Origin: Cunninghamia lanceolata
Lineage: Eukaryota; Streptophyta; Pinopsida; Cupressales; Cupressaceae
Direction: 5' to 3'
DNA length: 64,000 bases
Assembly (NCBI GenBank): GCA_027924645.1
Contig: BSBN01000849.1
Span: forward strand, 12,356,001-12,420,000
Below the pieces are notes generated by a model. That model worked only from the letters and a program-made list of their open reading frames with translations. It had not been told where the DNA came from and ran no database searches. Of the stretch, positions 9,972-21,266 are shown in pieces. A program made the translations under genes and the position numbers. The stretch's first letter is position 1; every line of letters begins with the position of its first letter.

Positions 9972-12900
9972 TTGCCAAAATAATGCATGCAGTTAGCATC
10001 TCTCAAGTTACTAATGTGTCAACCATTACCATAAATGAATGACAATAAAGATATATAAAAATATAAAAATGCAAAGTCAAATGGTTCAGAAATAAGTTTT
10101 GTAAGGTATTCCTAATATTTAGGAGTATGCAAGAATCCACTGTTCCATGAGATTTCATTCTACAAAGGATAGATATTATTGTGAAACAAAACTTAAAAAA
10201 CTTATGAATAGATGAACTGCAAATTATCATTGTTTTAACTTGTCAAGTGAAAAGAGACCACTTACACTGAAAATACAACTATGTCTTTCCAAAATCATGA
10301 AGCATTTTCAGAATGTTTGAGAGATAGGAGCTAAGCTTTTTTTATGAGAAGAGTTAGAAGTAAGAAAGCATTTCCGTCCATGTCCAAAACTCAAGGTAGC
10401 CAAAATAAACAAAACAATTAAATCATTCGTAGAAAATTTGGTTACCCAAGAGTCCCAAACTACCATCAAACCTATCAGTTATAAACTTATATATACTAAT
10501 CTAGATCAGCAGGAAAAACAAGGATGTAATAGAGAATAAAACAAGCCACTCCATCTTAAGCTACTATAGAAATTTTTGTCTTTTCAACCTTATGCACCAC
10601 ATTGTCAATACTAATCCAATCACTGTTGCACCTTAAAAATACCCCAAATGAATTAGATGAATCACATGTTAGTAGTTCTCTTCCATGCCAGATCATCTTC
10701 TTCGTACAAATGCATTCTTAAGTTTTGTTTAATGCAAAAGGACATTAGATCAAAAGAATAATGTTTTTAAAAAAGAAAAGAAAAAACTCTTCAGGATATA
10801 TGTTGCATTAATGGTGTTATTTATGCCAATATTTTGGGTTGACAGTTGACACTCAACCCGAGTTCAATAGCTTGTCCCTTAGTGTGCCAACAACAATTTC
10901 AAATTTCAATAAACCCTTGATTGGGTGTATTGGACTAGCATACATGTTTTAGAAGAAACATACAATATCTTTCTTATGCAAATGTCAACAATCAAAAATG
11001 GTAGTTTTTGTCAAGTTTCTAGCTCATTATTCCATCCATAAGAAACTCACGTTTGCCAGCATCTTTGTGTTGTTTTTAATGTTTTGGTTTGGGTATATGG
11101 AAGTTGGGGTTTCTGATTCTATTGAAAAATTGATGTCCATAGTTAAATGCTACACATGACATAAGGTCGCAAAGGCTGATCATTCTGGCCAGATTTTACC
11201 CAAGATAGAATAGTTCTGGTATACAAAAATACTGCAGTTGCAGACACTATGTTTTACTAAAATACACTGGCCATGATTTCACAGAAGCCTGATGTCATGA
11301 CTAATTGCTACTAGGTGCCATTCAGACTATGATTGTATATACATGTCAAGGGAAGAAAGCAAATGCATAAAAGCAATAATTATACTCCTACAAAGATGAC
11401 ACCAGATGGCCTTACACAATGACGCATGAATTGAAGCCTGAACCAAAATGATAAAATACATGCACAAAACCTAAGGAGGTGCTTCCACCTTCTGCTAATA
11501 TTAATATGCAGTGCCCAAGGATCTGACAGACAGAATACATACAAAATATTTTCCATTATCATTGTGTTGTCATCACCTCCATCACTTCTTGGTTTTATAA
11601 TGAGAATTCTAATAAGCCTGATAGTTCTTTTAACCTGTCAAAATTATTTGGAAACTTTTGAACCAATTTGATAACATAAGCTGGTTTTGATTCTCCTTGA
11701 TCCTGATCAAGATGATGTTGAGCACATCTGAGAAAGAGAAAAGAGCAATTTCATATCACAAATACTGGGATTTTAATCATTTCAAAGAACTTTACAAAGA
11801 ATGCTTCTCTCAGGCTAAGATAAATTTGGTAGAGATCTTGAGAAAAGGTTATGAGTAGAAGGTCCAGCGAAATGAGAGTTGTTACACTAAACCACGTGTT
11901 ATGCTTCATGCTTTGTAGAGAAGATTCAAATCTTTCCACCTAATTAGTAATTCATCAGATGTTTTACAAAGGGAACATAATCTGAGCAATTTAATGCTCC
12001 ACAAGCAACCAAGTCTAACTTTTGCTAATATTCTTGGGGAATTAGCTAGTAATTCAAAATAATACACTCTCTCCTAATGACATCTCGAACCTAATTCCAA
12101 CTCAAATCAAAAGCCAAATGTTTTAATTTGACAGTGTCTTTTTACTTTCAACTGAATCTAGTCTACAAGTAAACAATACGAATATTCAATATTGACACCT
12201 GAAGTAATTAATCTCCCTAGCACTAGATTGCTTTTAGAAACACTGTCAATGAAGAAAGGATAATGACCTTTAGAAAAGAAGATGCTTTCATTCTACCTTC
12301 TTAAAGTAATACCTGCTGAGGTTCAGAAGAATCTGACTTTTAATAAGCTGGTCTCTTCTAATTTTGGAAACGTAGGTCATGTGTTCCATTTTCACTTGAC
12401 ATTGCAATGTTGTAACTTTACTTCACCTGCATGTTGCTTTTCTGGATAACCTTTTTGTCAAAGGCTTCTTTTCTTTGCTAATCTATTGAAACATACAGTA
12501 TAACCTCTTACATCGCTAAGTATAATGGACATACATCATTGTTGAAGCCACTCTCAGTTAAAAGAATGGCAATATTTATCCTAAATGATAATGAAGATGA
12601 TGGCAATAAAATTAAAATATTTTGATGCTACAATTGTCTATGCGACTACATGATGTGTTGTTAATAGTAGTATATGCTAATAGAGTTGCTTGCATTTCTT
12701 ATGTTTAAACAAAAGTCAATACATGTTTAAACTTTAAAGGGGTCATGTGAAAACTCTTAAACTACCCTCATCAAGAATGTTCAACAACTTGGTAACACGC
12801 ACAACAACCTATCAATTTTTAGGAGGTACCACTGAGGTTAGGATTATCAATTTCATCTTTCTAAAGTGCATTGAGGATGTCAAGTAGCTTAAATGAATAT

Positions 12901-14815
12901 ACTCAACTGCCATTGTCTAATTGAGAAAGTTATTATTAGCTTCTCATGGAATCAGAGCATTATATTTCCAAACATCAGTGAATTTTGTACATTTGCAACA
13001 ATGAACCAGAATAAGATAAGCACTTTGTAATTAGGCGCCAAGTGTATTTTGAGATCCGTGGCAGGTTTTGTTGTCTCTTCAGAAAAAATCAAAGCTTTCT
13101 TCAAGCTCTTACTCATTATGAGGATTAGTGATGTGTAGGTCTATTCATGAAAGAAATGACCCAACATAGACGTAGCCTGCTTGATAGTCATTGGGGCAAT
13201 TTTTTTTATCTCAACCTTCACCTTCAAATTCATTTGTTCAACCTCAATTTCAGAGGCACAAATGGGCTCATTGCTTCTCCCAGCAATCATGGTTTGTCAA
13301 GCCCAGGATCCCAACAACAACATAGCATGTTGACTTGGTTTATTTTTTTTATGTAAACTTTATGTCCTTGTCATTTTATTCTTTTTAATTTGAATACGAA
13401 ATGCTCTTCTATTTCAAATTATATTTTGCTAGTAGATATTTATTCCAAGATACAGATAGTTGTATAATCATGTAATAACAGGAAAGAGACTTTCTGTTAT
13501 TTTACCCTAGATTAAAAAAACATAACTATGTGCAACGCACTAGAAAGTTAAACATGACAATGTGATGAACCTAATCGATAAACAATGAGTGACTGCCGAT
13601 CATGTTGTAAGAGAGAAGAACAGTCCATAGATAACATGTATCCCATAGCATCATTATTTCAAAAAATGAAGATTTCTCTAGTAGTCCAACCCTGATGCAG
13701 GAACAAAAATACATTCTTGTTAAAAACATGTAGGAGAATTTATGCGGTAGAATTCTTGGTGCAATTGAAAATGTCTGAATTGACTTCTTAAAAAACCTAT
13801 TTTAGAAAAAGAAATGCTAGGGAAAGGAAACAACAGTCTACTAGACTAAAGAAACTAGCATTTTTGTTTATATCTCATATTGCAAGAGATATAAAGAAAC
13901 TTAGTATTATGATCCCCTTCCTTAAGAAATTTGATTCTAAGTTTTTCTTTCTAGAATATCTCTTCACATCTGTTAATATCCTTGAGTTGACAAGCCACTT
14001 CCTTCTCATCTTATTTTAAAGAGTCAGAAAATTGACCATGATTTGAAAATAAATTATTGACTGCAGCCCACTGTTTACAATCCTAACTCTACTTGACTAA
14101 TGAGTATATGACAGAATTGTAGAACAACTTCATAGTTTTAGCCAAACTTCTGGATTTTATTTTTCACGATGGTAAGGAGGCAAATTTACTCTAAAATTAC
14201 AAAAAAAAAGGAAAAAAGGAAAAAAATGAAACACCGAAAAAATGATAGCACAGGACTAGATCCCCACTCCAAGTAATGTAATAACAGTCTAGGACTAACC
14301 TATGTTTGAGGCCATCGGCAGGCTATTTGACGTCTCTGTCTTGAGCGTTTTAAATTGCTCCTTGGCGTGAACTAGCATTTTTCCCATTTGCATCCTCCTT
14401 CAGATGATATAGTAACGACTTCATCATTTATCCCCAATGCCCATTTAACTAAATTATTTGGGGAATACTGGAAACTATTAATAGAAAAAGACAACTGTAA
14501 TGAGCTAGAAATGAAATTAAATTATTTGGGGTCCACTCATAAATCTATGTATCTGACATTCATGATTTACTGAGTTCGAGTCACTTTGAAACTCGAAATT
14601 TATTGAGTTCAACTCAGTTTTCCCCTGTTCCGGCAGTTTTTAGCAAGTTGTTTGTATTCTTTTACCGAATATTTCATATCCCTTATTTCACTCTACATTT
14701 TCCAATCCAGCAAGTTCCCCAAAAAAGAAAACAAAACTCTTAGATTTAACAACGGTTATTACATTCACAAATATTTACGCATTTCAAAGAAAAAAGCTTA
14801 TGGCTTGAAATTTAC
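9972..14815 (-). other. Retained 4.8 kb intron of the ORP pseudogene
   Basis: It is bounded by a GT donor at 14815-14811. The acceptor end at 9972 reads GGCAA, and the AG seems damaged by loss of one G relative to the expected AG|GTG. Inside I see no LTR, RT or transposase motif. The open frames at 10003-10230, 11380-11562, 11751-11939, 13147-13356 and 14388-14573 are short and carry no recognisable domain. Confidence 0.6.
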
Positions 14816-15389
14816 CTTGAGATGAACCTCTCCAAATGGCTCTCTGCTTTGAATGAGCACGAGCATGTTTGGACTTCTTCATGATCTTTAAAGACTCCTC
14901 TCCAATAAGGCGAACGCCTTTCTCTGTCTCTTGACTGACGACAATCTTATCTTGGCCATGTATTTTGTAATAGGACAGAACACCATCCTGCAGAACAAGC
15001 CAATGGGATTTCCATCCACAGTAAACCGACGGCTCCACGTACAGGGTTTACTATTCTTCTGTATGCTTCATATAACAGAGATTTCAACAGAGCTGTGAAA
15101 CAAAACCCCCAAAATGTCAAATGACGGAAAAGAGGGTCTGGCAAAATTTACAAATCTTTATCCAAATTAACAGAGTTTTGATTGCGAAGTGACAAGTTCA
15201 AATCTCTCCTAGATATGCTGATTGTTGGAAAGGCAATTCAGAGTTGGAGAATTATAGAGTCCTACACACCAATAATAAAGAGAATTTTGTTGTTTTGAAA
15301 TGATCTTAAAAAGGGTAAATAAAATTTACGGGTAGATGAGTAGTCCATAAGTATAGCTTAAGACAAGTAAGATATCACTAAATTTAAGA

Positions 15390-15640
15390 TATTGTCAGCT
15401 CAAATAAGCTTAGCCAGGCTTTCATTAGTGTAAACCCCCAAGTACAAATTGTCAGCAGATATAAGCTTAACCAGGTTTTCATTGTAGTTAAATACTTCTG
15501 TGTGCAAGTTTATATAAAACCCTAAGTACAAATTGTCAGCCAGTACAAGCTTAACTAGGTTTTCATTGCTGTAAAGCCCTATATTCAAATTATAAGCTGA
15601 AATATGCTTGATTCAAAACCCTAAGTTTAAATTTCACAAA
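15390..15640. repeat. Degenerate short tandem repeats
   Basis: Three to four imperfect copies of a 55-85 bp unit are recognisable by AAGCTTAACCAGGTTTTCATT and AAGTACAAATTGTCAGC. The copies begin near 15407, 15462 and 15547, with a poor fourth near 15603. There is no coding meaning that I can see; the open frame across it only repeats the unit. Confidence 0.6.
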
Positions 15641-15937
15641 CGTTTATTTAAAGTATCACGAATCATTCAAAAAAGAATGTTTAAATTGCTGAAGCTACAG
15701 GTTAGTTTGAGATACAGAGATCACCAATTGAAATAAGCTTGACCGAGGACTACAGAGGGAAGATCAAAAATAGAAATAAACTTTAGGACTCCGGGCGCCG
15801 CTAAGAGGCAGTAGTTTATGAAGAGCTGTATATTCTGTAACCTTTTATTCGTAAACAAAGAAAGTTGCATAGAATGAATGAGAATTCACTTTGTCTGTCA
15901 TTCTTCACTCCCCACCCACATCGATGGCAAATCAAGA

Positions 15938-16222
15938 TCATTTGTCCCATGACAGAGACGCTGCACCCACCAAACTCCATTAGTAACAGTTGGAATAAAA
16001 GCATTGAAAGAAAAATAACAAATAAGAAAGAAATATTGAAATAACCTGTGGTGGACAACATCCAGTTGCTGTCTTAGCTAATGGCCCAGAAGAAGTATCC
16101 CAATAGCCCTTTCTGCTTAGCGAATTTAACCTTGGCAGCCACCAACTCCTGGTTATCATAACCGACCCATAAGTTGCCTGCGTCACAATACGCTGACATG
16201 CTTTCCATAACACCTCGAGCAA
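15938..16222 (-). pseudogene. GH18 (class V-type) chitinase pseudogene, last two exons
   Basis: The first exon segment is about 16222-16046 and reads NLWVGYDNQELVAAKVKFA then KGLLGYFFWAIS, the C-terminal part of a GH18 barrel including the conserved aromatic stretch near the substrate cleft. A TAA at 16078-16076 replaces the residue before DSNWMLSTT. A GT donor (16045-16041) and a TGCAG acceptor (15965-15961) join it to a tiny last exon, 15960-15938, coding ASLSWDK and stop. Splicing these keeps frame exactly. The family hydrolyses chitin or acts as a lectin-like receptor domain. The catalytic DxxDxDxE exon is absent, so this is a fragment of a dead gene. Confidence 0.82.
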
Positions 16223-17177
16223 TGCAAGCTAGCTATCTTTGCAGAGTACTTGGTACTCATATACATTAAATATTGAATAATAATAATATAATTAAATTTA
16301 AGATAATTCTATTTTTCATCCTTATTGTTTACATGGTTAACCAATAGCAAAGGAGATAAATGACATTTATCAAATTATAAAAATAGTTAAAAAAATCAAA
16401 GACTATAATATTTTGTTTAGATTTTTTATTGTTGCATGCCTATTGGCTAAATAAATTGAAATAATTGCATCCAAGGGATGCATTAGTAATCCTGCCAAAG
16501 GCAGGAACTAATAATAAAAAAATTGAATATGATAGTCAATTTAATGTGTGATTGCAAGGATTAATCCGTATTTATTGAAGGCAGAAAAGAAGGTTCCAGG
16601 CAATTGCGAGGAAGAAAAAAGGATTCACAACTTCTCCGTCGACATTTGAAAACGCGTTACAGTTGCTTTTACACATCTTCGACATCAACACTATTCACAA
16701 TGATTTTTGTTTTTTCGTATAGAAATGGAAAAGTAAAGAAATAGAAATGGAATTTGACCTGGCAGAGGCCGCCAGCTGATGTGGAATTTGCGCGTGTCAG
16801 ACGTAATTCACGAAGCCCAATACCCACCCAATTGCGATCATCCAAATTTTATATTGATTTGGGAAAGCGGAGGAGAGAGGGCAACGTGTGGAACACACTT
16901 TTCACTAGAATAATTATTAGTAAAAGTTCATATCCCATGTTCAATAGCCGCGCCTACAATAAGAGGTGTGTTTTGATTAGATAGTACTGATTAATGTACG
17001 TTCAGCTTTTGGTTATTTATTTAATTTAACTTAGATCTTATGTTAAGTGGTTTATTAGTACCCGCTTCGAGGAGAGAATACTTATGATGTTTTGGGTCCA
17101 AGGGAATTTTAATGGTCTTCGTTGATATTGAGGCATGAATTAAGATTTTTATTAGTTTCTAGTAAGGTAGGAATTCT
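16223..17177. other. No gene recognised
   Basis: This AT-rich spacer lies between the chitinase fragment and the 5S-bearing tandem. The plus-strand open frame 16754-16984 has no known motif. I see no PBS, purine tract or terminal repeats. Confidence 0.5.
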
Positions 17178-17326
17178 ATTATGATATTTATTTTAAGGTT
17201 TTAATTGCGTAGTTTCTGAGTCAAACACGTGACCCATATTTCGTGAGTAGTGGTTCACATGAACCCATCTCTCATGTTAATGAATGGTCCACTTAGCACT
17301 CATTGTATTTAAGTGATGCACACAGA

Positions 17327-17402
17327 GGTGAAGCATCAGGTCTTCCTGGGACGTCACCCATCCCAGTACTACTCCGACTCAAGCGCGCTTAACCATGGAG
17401 TT
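17327..17402 (-). pseudogene. Partial 5S rRNA sequence, copy 1
   Basis: The minus strand reads AACTCC...GGTTAAGCGCGCTTGAG, then GTAGTACTGGGATGGGTGAC. This preserves most of the A-box and C-box region of the 5S internal promoter. After the C-box it diverges (GTCCCAGGAAGACC against CTCCTGGGAAGTCC). The first 40 or so bases of 5S are missing. Confidence 0.8.
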
Positions 17403-17672
17403 TCCCCCAAGATCAAGCCCACTTAGCTTGCTACCCCATTTGCAAAACCTTTAGCAAGTGTTGTGCCTTATGAACCATTCATTATAGAGCCCCTTTAGCT
17501 CATCAATTTTCGCAGCATGTTAAATTATGATATTTATTTGAGGATTTTAACTGCATAGTTTCTGAGTCAAACACATGACCCATATTTCATGAGTAGTGGT
17601 TCACATGAACCCATCTCTCATGTTAATGAATGGTCCACTTAGCACTCATTGCATCTAGGTGATGCACACAGA

Positions 17673-17748
17673 GGTGAAGCATCGGGACTTCCCAGGAGGT
17701 CACCCATCCCAGTACTACTCCTACTCAAGCGTGCTTAACCATGGAGTT
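17673..17748 (-). pseudogene. Partial 5S rRNA sequence, copy 2
   Basis: This is closer to canonical 5S than copy 1. The minus strand has GGTTAAGCACGCTTGAG, then GTAGTACTGGGATGGGTGAC followed by CTCCTGGGAAGTCC, the normal 5S continuation. The 5' third is replaced by unrelated unit sequence, so it is not an rRNA gene, but pol III factor binding is conceivable. Confidence 0.82.
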
Positions 17749-17977
17749 TCCCCCAAGATCAAGCCCACTTAGCTTGCTACCCCATTTGCAAAACCTTTAG
17801 CAAGTGTTGTGCCTTATGAACCATTCATTATAGAGCCCCTTTAGCTCATCAATTGATAAGTAGGAGGTATTTTTCGCAGCATGTCAAATTATGATATTTA
17901 TTTTAGGGTTTTAACTGCGTAGTTTCTGAGTCAAACACATGACCCATATTTCATGAGTAGTGGATCAATGAGAATTT

Positions 17978-18188
17978 AGTATTAAATTCATTTGGCAAAA
18001 TTCTTAAAGTTGAAAGTTAATTTTTTTATTTAATGATTTAATAAATGTAATTTATCTGTTGTGTTATTGGTCAATTGGGTGAACAATAATGTGAAAAATA
18101 GAATTTTTTATTTTTTAATTATATTAAAATTCAATTGACCAATAAGCATTGAGTATTAAACTCATTTGGCAAGATGACTATAGTTGAA
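17978..18188. repeat. Direct-repeat-flanked segment with internal inverted repeat
   Basis: A 37-bp imperfect direct repeat (AGTATTAAA-TCATTTGGCAA) lies at 17978-18014 and 18152-18188. Between them, ATTGGTCAATTG at 18066-18077 has a perfect reverse complement at 18132-18143. This could be an old duplication or a small TIR element; nothing coding is visible. Confidence 0.4.
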
Positions 18189-18312
18189 GAACTGTGTGAG
18201 TACCAAGTTGACACTGTCCAAGTACGTACTGGAGTTGACACTGTCTAATGGTCCGGATTTCCTCTTTCCCACACCGGCCGTTCTTTTTTCCGTCAGTTTT
18301 GTTTTTCGTCAG

Positions 18313-18420
18313 TTCACATTTGCCAGCGTACAAACAACCTATGCTAAAATGGGAGTTTTGGAAGAGGGTTTGGACATCCATCAAAGCATACAAGAGAGGA
18401 ATTTTGACAGGTTTTTGTAG
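18313..18420 (+). pseudogene. PPR protein fragment
   Basis: It reads FTFASVQTTYAKMGVLEEG then LDIHQSIQERNFD, stop. This is one L/S-type pentatricopeptide motif as found in plant PLS-class organellar RNA-binding proteins, where the usual text is FTFASVLxACAxxGALExG. It is cut off on both sides, and the flanking sequence does not continue the repeat array. Confidence 0.7.
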
Positions 18421-19209
18421 ATGCAACCGCCTAGTTTGACAGAATATCAGAGATTGGTGGGAGGGACGTTCTCTGAGAGACTCGCAACGAGATGCTACTC
18501 CAAAACAACAGAATCATAGCAGCAATCGTGTTTTTCCAGTAGGCTGTCAGGAATGATAAAAAACCAAAACCCCTCAGCCTCTTGCTCCAATGACATCTAA
18601 TATGCGCTGGTGGCACCCCTCCGTGTTAATGAAGGCAATGAAACCTCCCCTTGCGGAGAGCAGGTGCGCGAAATGGATGAAAGGATTGATACCCTCTTGC
18701 GGAGGGTATGGCACCATCACTGCGTGCAGAGACTTGACCATAGCTTGTGGTTAGTGGTGATGAGAGGAGGAACTGACTGTTTCTCCTTATATAACTCATC
18801 ACAGATCACCCATGGTTAACACAGAGGTCTTTGGCGGTTGTTTGATTAAGATTTTGTTTAATTTTTAACAGTGTACTTTAAAAAGGTTTTCTTTTGTTTT
18901 CATCGTGCCCTATAACATGATTCCATTTCCATAGTTGATTTAAAACTAGTCAGTAGCAATTGCAGTAGATATTTTATGATGATTCAAAATGAATATGGCT
19001 ATGCAGAATGATTCCAGGATATTCATGTGAAGCTTATACGACGTAGAAGATCATGGATGATTAGACACAGGGTCATCCAAGGAAAATATTTGATTAACTC
19101 GGAGATGCAGTGTGAGAATGGTTCATGCCCACTCATGCCTAAAGAGATTGGTATTCTTCTACGAGCTATGGGCTACCCGCATAACACAATATTATATATA
19201 TCAGGTGGA
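18421..19209. other. No gene recognised between PPR fragments
   Basis: Several short overlapping open frames occur on both strands (18431-18616, 18610-18819), none with a motif I recognise. The first part is somewhat GC-richer than its surroundings, which fits ex-coding sequence, but I cannot extend the PPR register through it. Confidence 0.4.
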
Positions 19210-19519
19210 GATATAGTTGAAAAGCCGAAGGAGAGCATTTATCACAGCACCGCAAGGAGTCAGGGAACGATGTGCGGGCTTGTGGGAAGAAGGCTATGCT
19301 TTCCCCGCATCATCGCAGGGGTTTTCAAACACGTGCGAGAGAGCGGTGTGCGAGTGTGCCAAAATAGGAACATTGGAACATGGTATGGACCTCTATCAAA
19401 GCATAATGAAATGGGGATTTTTGTCTGATATTGTAGTTGGAAATACTCTAGTAGACATGTATGCAAAATGTGGAACCATGGACAAGGCGAAAAAGATCAT
19501 AGTAAATCATAGTAAAATT
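19210..19519 (+). pseudogene. PPR protein fragment, second
   Basis: The clearest stretch (19346-19519) reads CECAKIGTLEHGMDLYQSI, then GFLSDIVVGNTLVDMYAKCG, TMDKAKK and a stop: two consecutive PPR motifs of the PLS class, in the spacing typical for plant mitochondrial or plastid RNA editing and processing factors. Upstream sequence (19210-19345) is ex-coding but frame-broken. The two PPR pieces may derive from one gene. Confidence 0.75.
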
Positions 19520-20513
19520 TAGCAATTTCCAGGATTTATTGAACAAGCCTTCAATCTACTTCAAGTTATCATGACTTGATGTATCATTTTGCCAAAATGG
19601 AGTACCTTAAGAGCTCTCCCAGAAAGTAGTAGGAACCCCATATTGTAGAGTATGAAATGTGCAAACTGTATAGCCCAGGTTATATAGTACATTTTCTTCC
19701 CTGCATGGTAAATAATATACAATCCCACCACTATCAGTTTTGTAGAAAATAGCATACATTTCCAAGTGTTCCAAAATCATTGAAGGAAGTTGGTTGAGTA
19801 TGAAGATCATCATATGAAATTAAAATAGCATCTATTATGTGTTCAAATACTATTATTGAAAAAAATGTTTAGATAGTTAAGATAATTCACATAAAGGGGT
19901 CGAATCTACTTCACCTTCTGGTTCAGAATAGGATTGTAGAATTTCACACGAAGCTTGAGCTCCTGCCTCCTGAGGCTCTTGATAATACATGCGTTAGGAA
20001 TGCTATTGAATTAGAGCAATCTTTCATGGAAGGTGCATATAACCATGTTCTAAGTGAGAATTTCCTGAGGGTCGTGAAGACCCTACTGCTCTGAAGAAGG
20101 AATTATTCCTTAGCTGCCATAGTAAAAAGTTTGCAATTGTATTAGGTTGGCTTAAAACACATCTCCTGAGGGACCTTTGAGTATGTGCTACCTGTCATAT
20201 TGCATCAAAATTTATCTCCAAGACTGTCATAGGAGAAATCGTTGGGACATGAACCATTTCCATCATTTTAAGCAGGGACAGTGTTCTTGTAGAGATTATC
20301 GGTAATGCCAAATGAAGCGGAACCTCAAGTTGTATGCAGGAGAACAGAAGGTTGGCCCCTTTCACAAAAAACTTTGATAGTGGCAGCTCCGAATGGGAAT
20401 GGTGAAAGAGGTGCACGACAAGCAGTCCTCGTATTATTGCGGGGGCAGGGTTTTGTGAGTGGGGGCTTGCAGGATGCATTTCGAGCTCTCCTCACATCAT
20501 CGCAGGTGCTGTC
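19520..20513. other. No intact gene; right part resembles 19210-19350
   Basis: AT-rich spacer runs to about 20300, then a GC-richer stretch whose end (ACATCATCGCAGGTGCTGTC) resumes at 23030 after the TR-GAG insertion. The rejoined sequence resembles CGCATCATCGCAGGGGTTTTC at about 19308, so the two are diverged copies of one repeat or of the same PPR gene family. The 20305-20568 open frame is a chimera of this sequence and the LTR. Confidence 0.45.
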
Positions 20514-20689
20514 TAAAGAAAGAGAAATCCTTTATTCATTCGATGATAATTGCAGATACACACCATAGTTAAATACTTGTGATGAAACTGAAATAGATGA
20601 AACTAAAATAGTTGCATAACTGACGTAACTATTAAATAGTTACTAAACAATGTAATATACATAGTTAACCTAAACAATGCACACTAACA
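20514..20689 (-). repeat. 3' LTR of the TR-GAG element
   Basis: This 176-bp LTR matches the 5' copy closely. Its outer terminus is TA where the other copy has CA (minus strand), a single C-to-T type change after insertion. Confidence 0.92.
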
Positions 20690-21266
20690 TTCGCCCACTT
20701 ATTACATTGTTCCTGCAATAGTACCAATGGACCCCCCCTGAATGCTAAAAAACTCAACAAAGCTGATTACATAATATGAATACATATTTATAAAAGATCT
20801 TCTCCCAAAAAACAAATCCTAAACCAAGCGAGGCTCCATCATGCTGTCTCATCTACCCTCGAAAAGGCGTAGCTTCGAGCTGTGTTCTTGAGCTCTTTAG
20901 TCCCAAGCTCTTAAATCACAGTCTTGAATTATTCGACAATGGCCCCTAAGAGATACAACAGATCTCTACCATGTTGTCTAGTGACCGCGAAAGGGTATAA
21001 TTCAAGATCATATACTCTTTGAAGCTCGCTGGACAACAATCCCTATTGAGCTCAACACCAAATCCCAAACCTATCTCCAAAACAAAATCTTCATAAAACA
21101 TACATTCTTCAAATTTATTAGCTCTGTCAGCATCAACAGAGAAAAACAAAACAACCAAAATAAAAAATGCTTCTCATGCAAAGCATCATCTCAAAGCAAG
21201 AAGCTAACTTAAGATGATGGTAAATCCTCCATCCTCCGATGCCGCCAGCCTCCAATATGACCTTGC
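20690..21266 (-). other. 3' untranslated part of the TR-GAG element
   Basis: Between the gag stop and the 3' LTR purine tract I see no pol-derived coding sequence. The open frame 20946-21158 has no recognised motif. Confidence 0.6.

Larger units (their letters stand above)
9598..15027 (-). pseudogene. Oxysterol-binding protein-related protein (ORP1-type) pseudogene, two exons
   Basis: The upstream exon is about 15027-14816 and encodes the start of a PH domain ([18 protein letters not shown], then [14 protein letters not shown]), ending in a different frame as GEVHLK at a GT donor (14815-14811). The downstream exon is 9971-9598. It continues the PH domain (VSSIRESKSDDKRFSIFTGT, EERAAWIEALLASKD) and the coiled segment EECEHIMISEFSELQ...LLIDxLRQLE-like, ending at a GTAAAAG donor. 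The family transfers or senses sterols and phosphoinositides at membrane contacts; PH binds phosphoinositides. Breaks are a frameshift in exon 1, a 17-bp tandem duplication at 9896-9929 that shifts frame, and TGA at 9879-9877 replacing a conserved Arg. It is unprocessed, since the intron is retained. The C-terminal OSBP domain is not seen. Confidence 0.85.
17178..17963 (-). repeat. Tandem repeat with embedded 5S rRNA, Cassandra-LTR-like
   Basis: Two full units (17178-17523 and 17524-17887) and a 76-bp start of a third (17888-17963) lie in direct order. Each full unit contains, on the minus strand, about 76 bp that align with the 3' two thirds of plant 5S rRNA, including the pol III internal control region. 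Unit 2 has an extra block of about 18 bp. Cassandra elements are the known plant TRIM retrotransposons whose LTRs carry 5S sequence, and tandem LTR arrays can arise from them by unequal exchange. I could not find a PBS or clear TG...CA unit ends, so the Cassandra label is an inference. Confidence 0.7.

Noticed and set aside
15390..15640. CRISPR-like array
   Set aside because: Repeats are long, degenerate and without uniform spacers, in a plant genome.
16754..16984. 76-codon plus-strand gene
   Set aside because: No domain, no conserved context; compatible with chance.
17327..17748. Functional 5S rRNA genes
   Set aside because: The first 40 or so bases of 5S are missing in both copies.
20305..20568. 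An 87-codon plus-strand gene
   Set aside because: It is a fusion of flanking repeat and the TR-GAG LTR; its last 17 codons recur in the other LTR at 22858.
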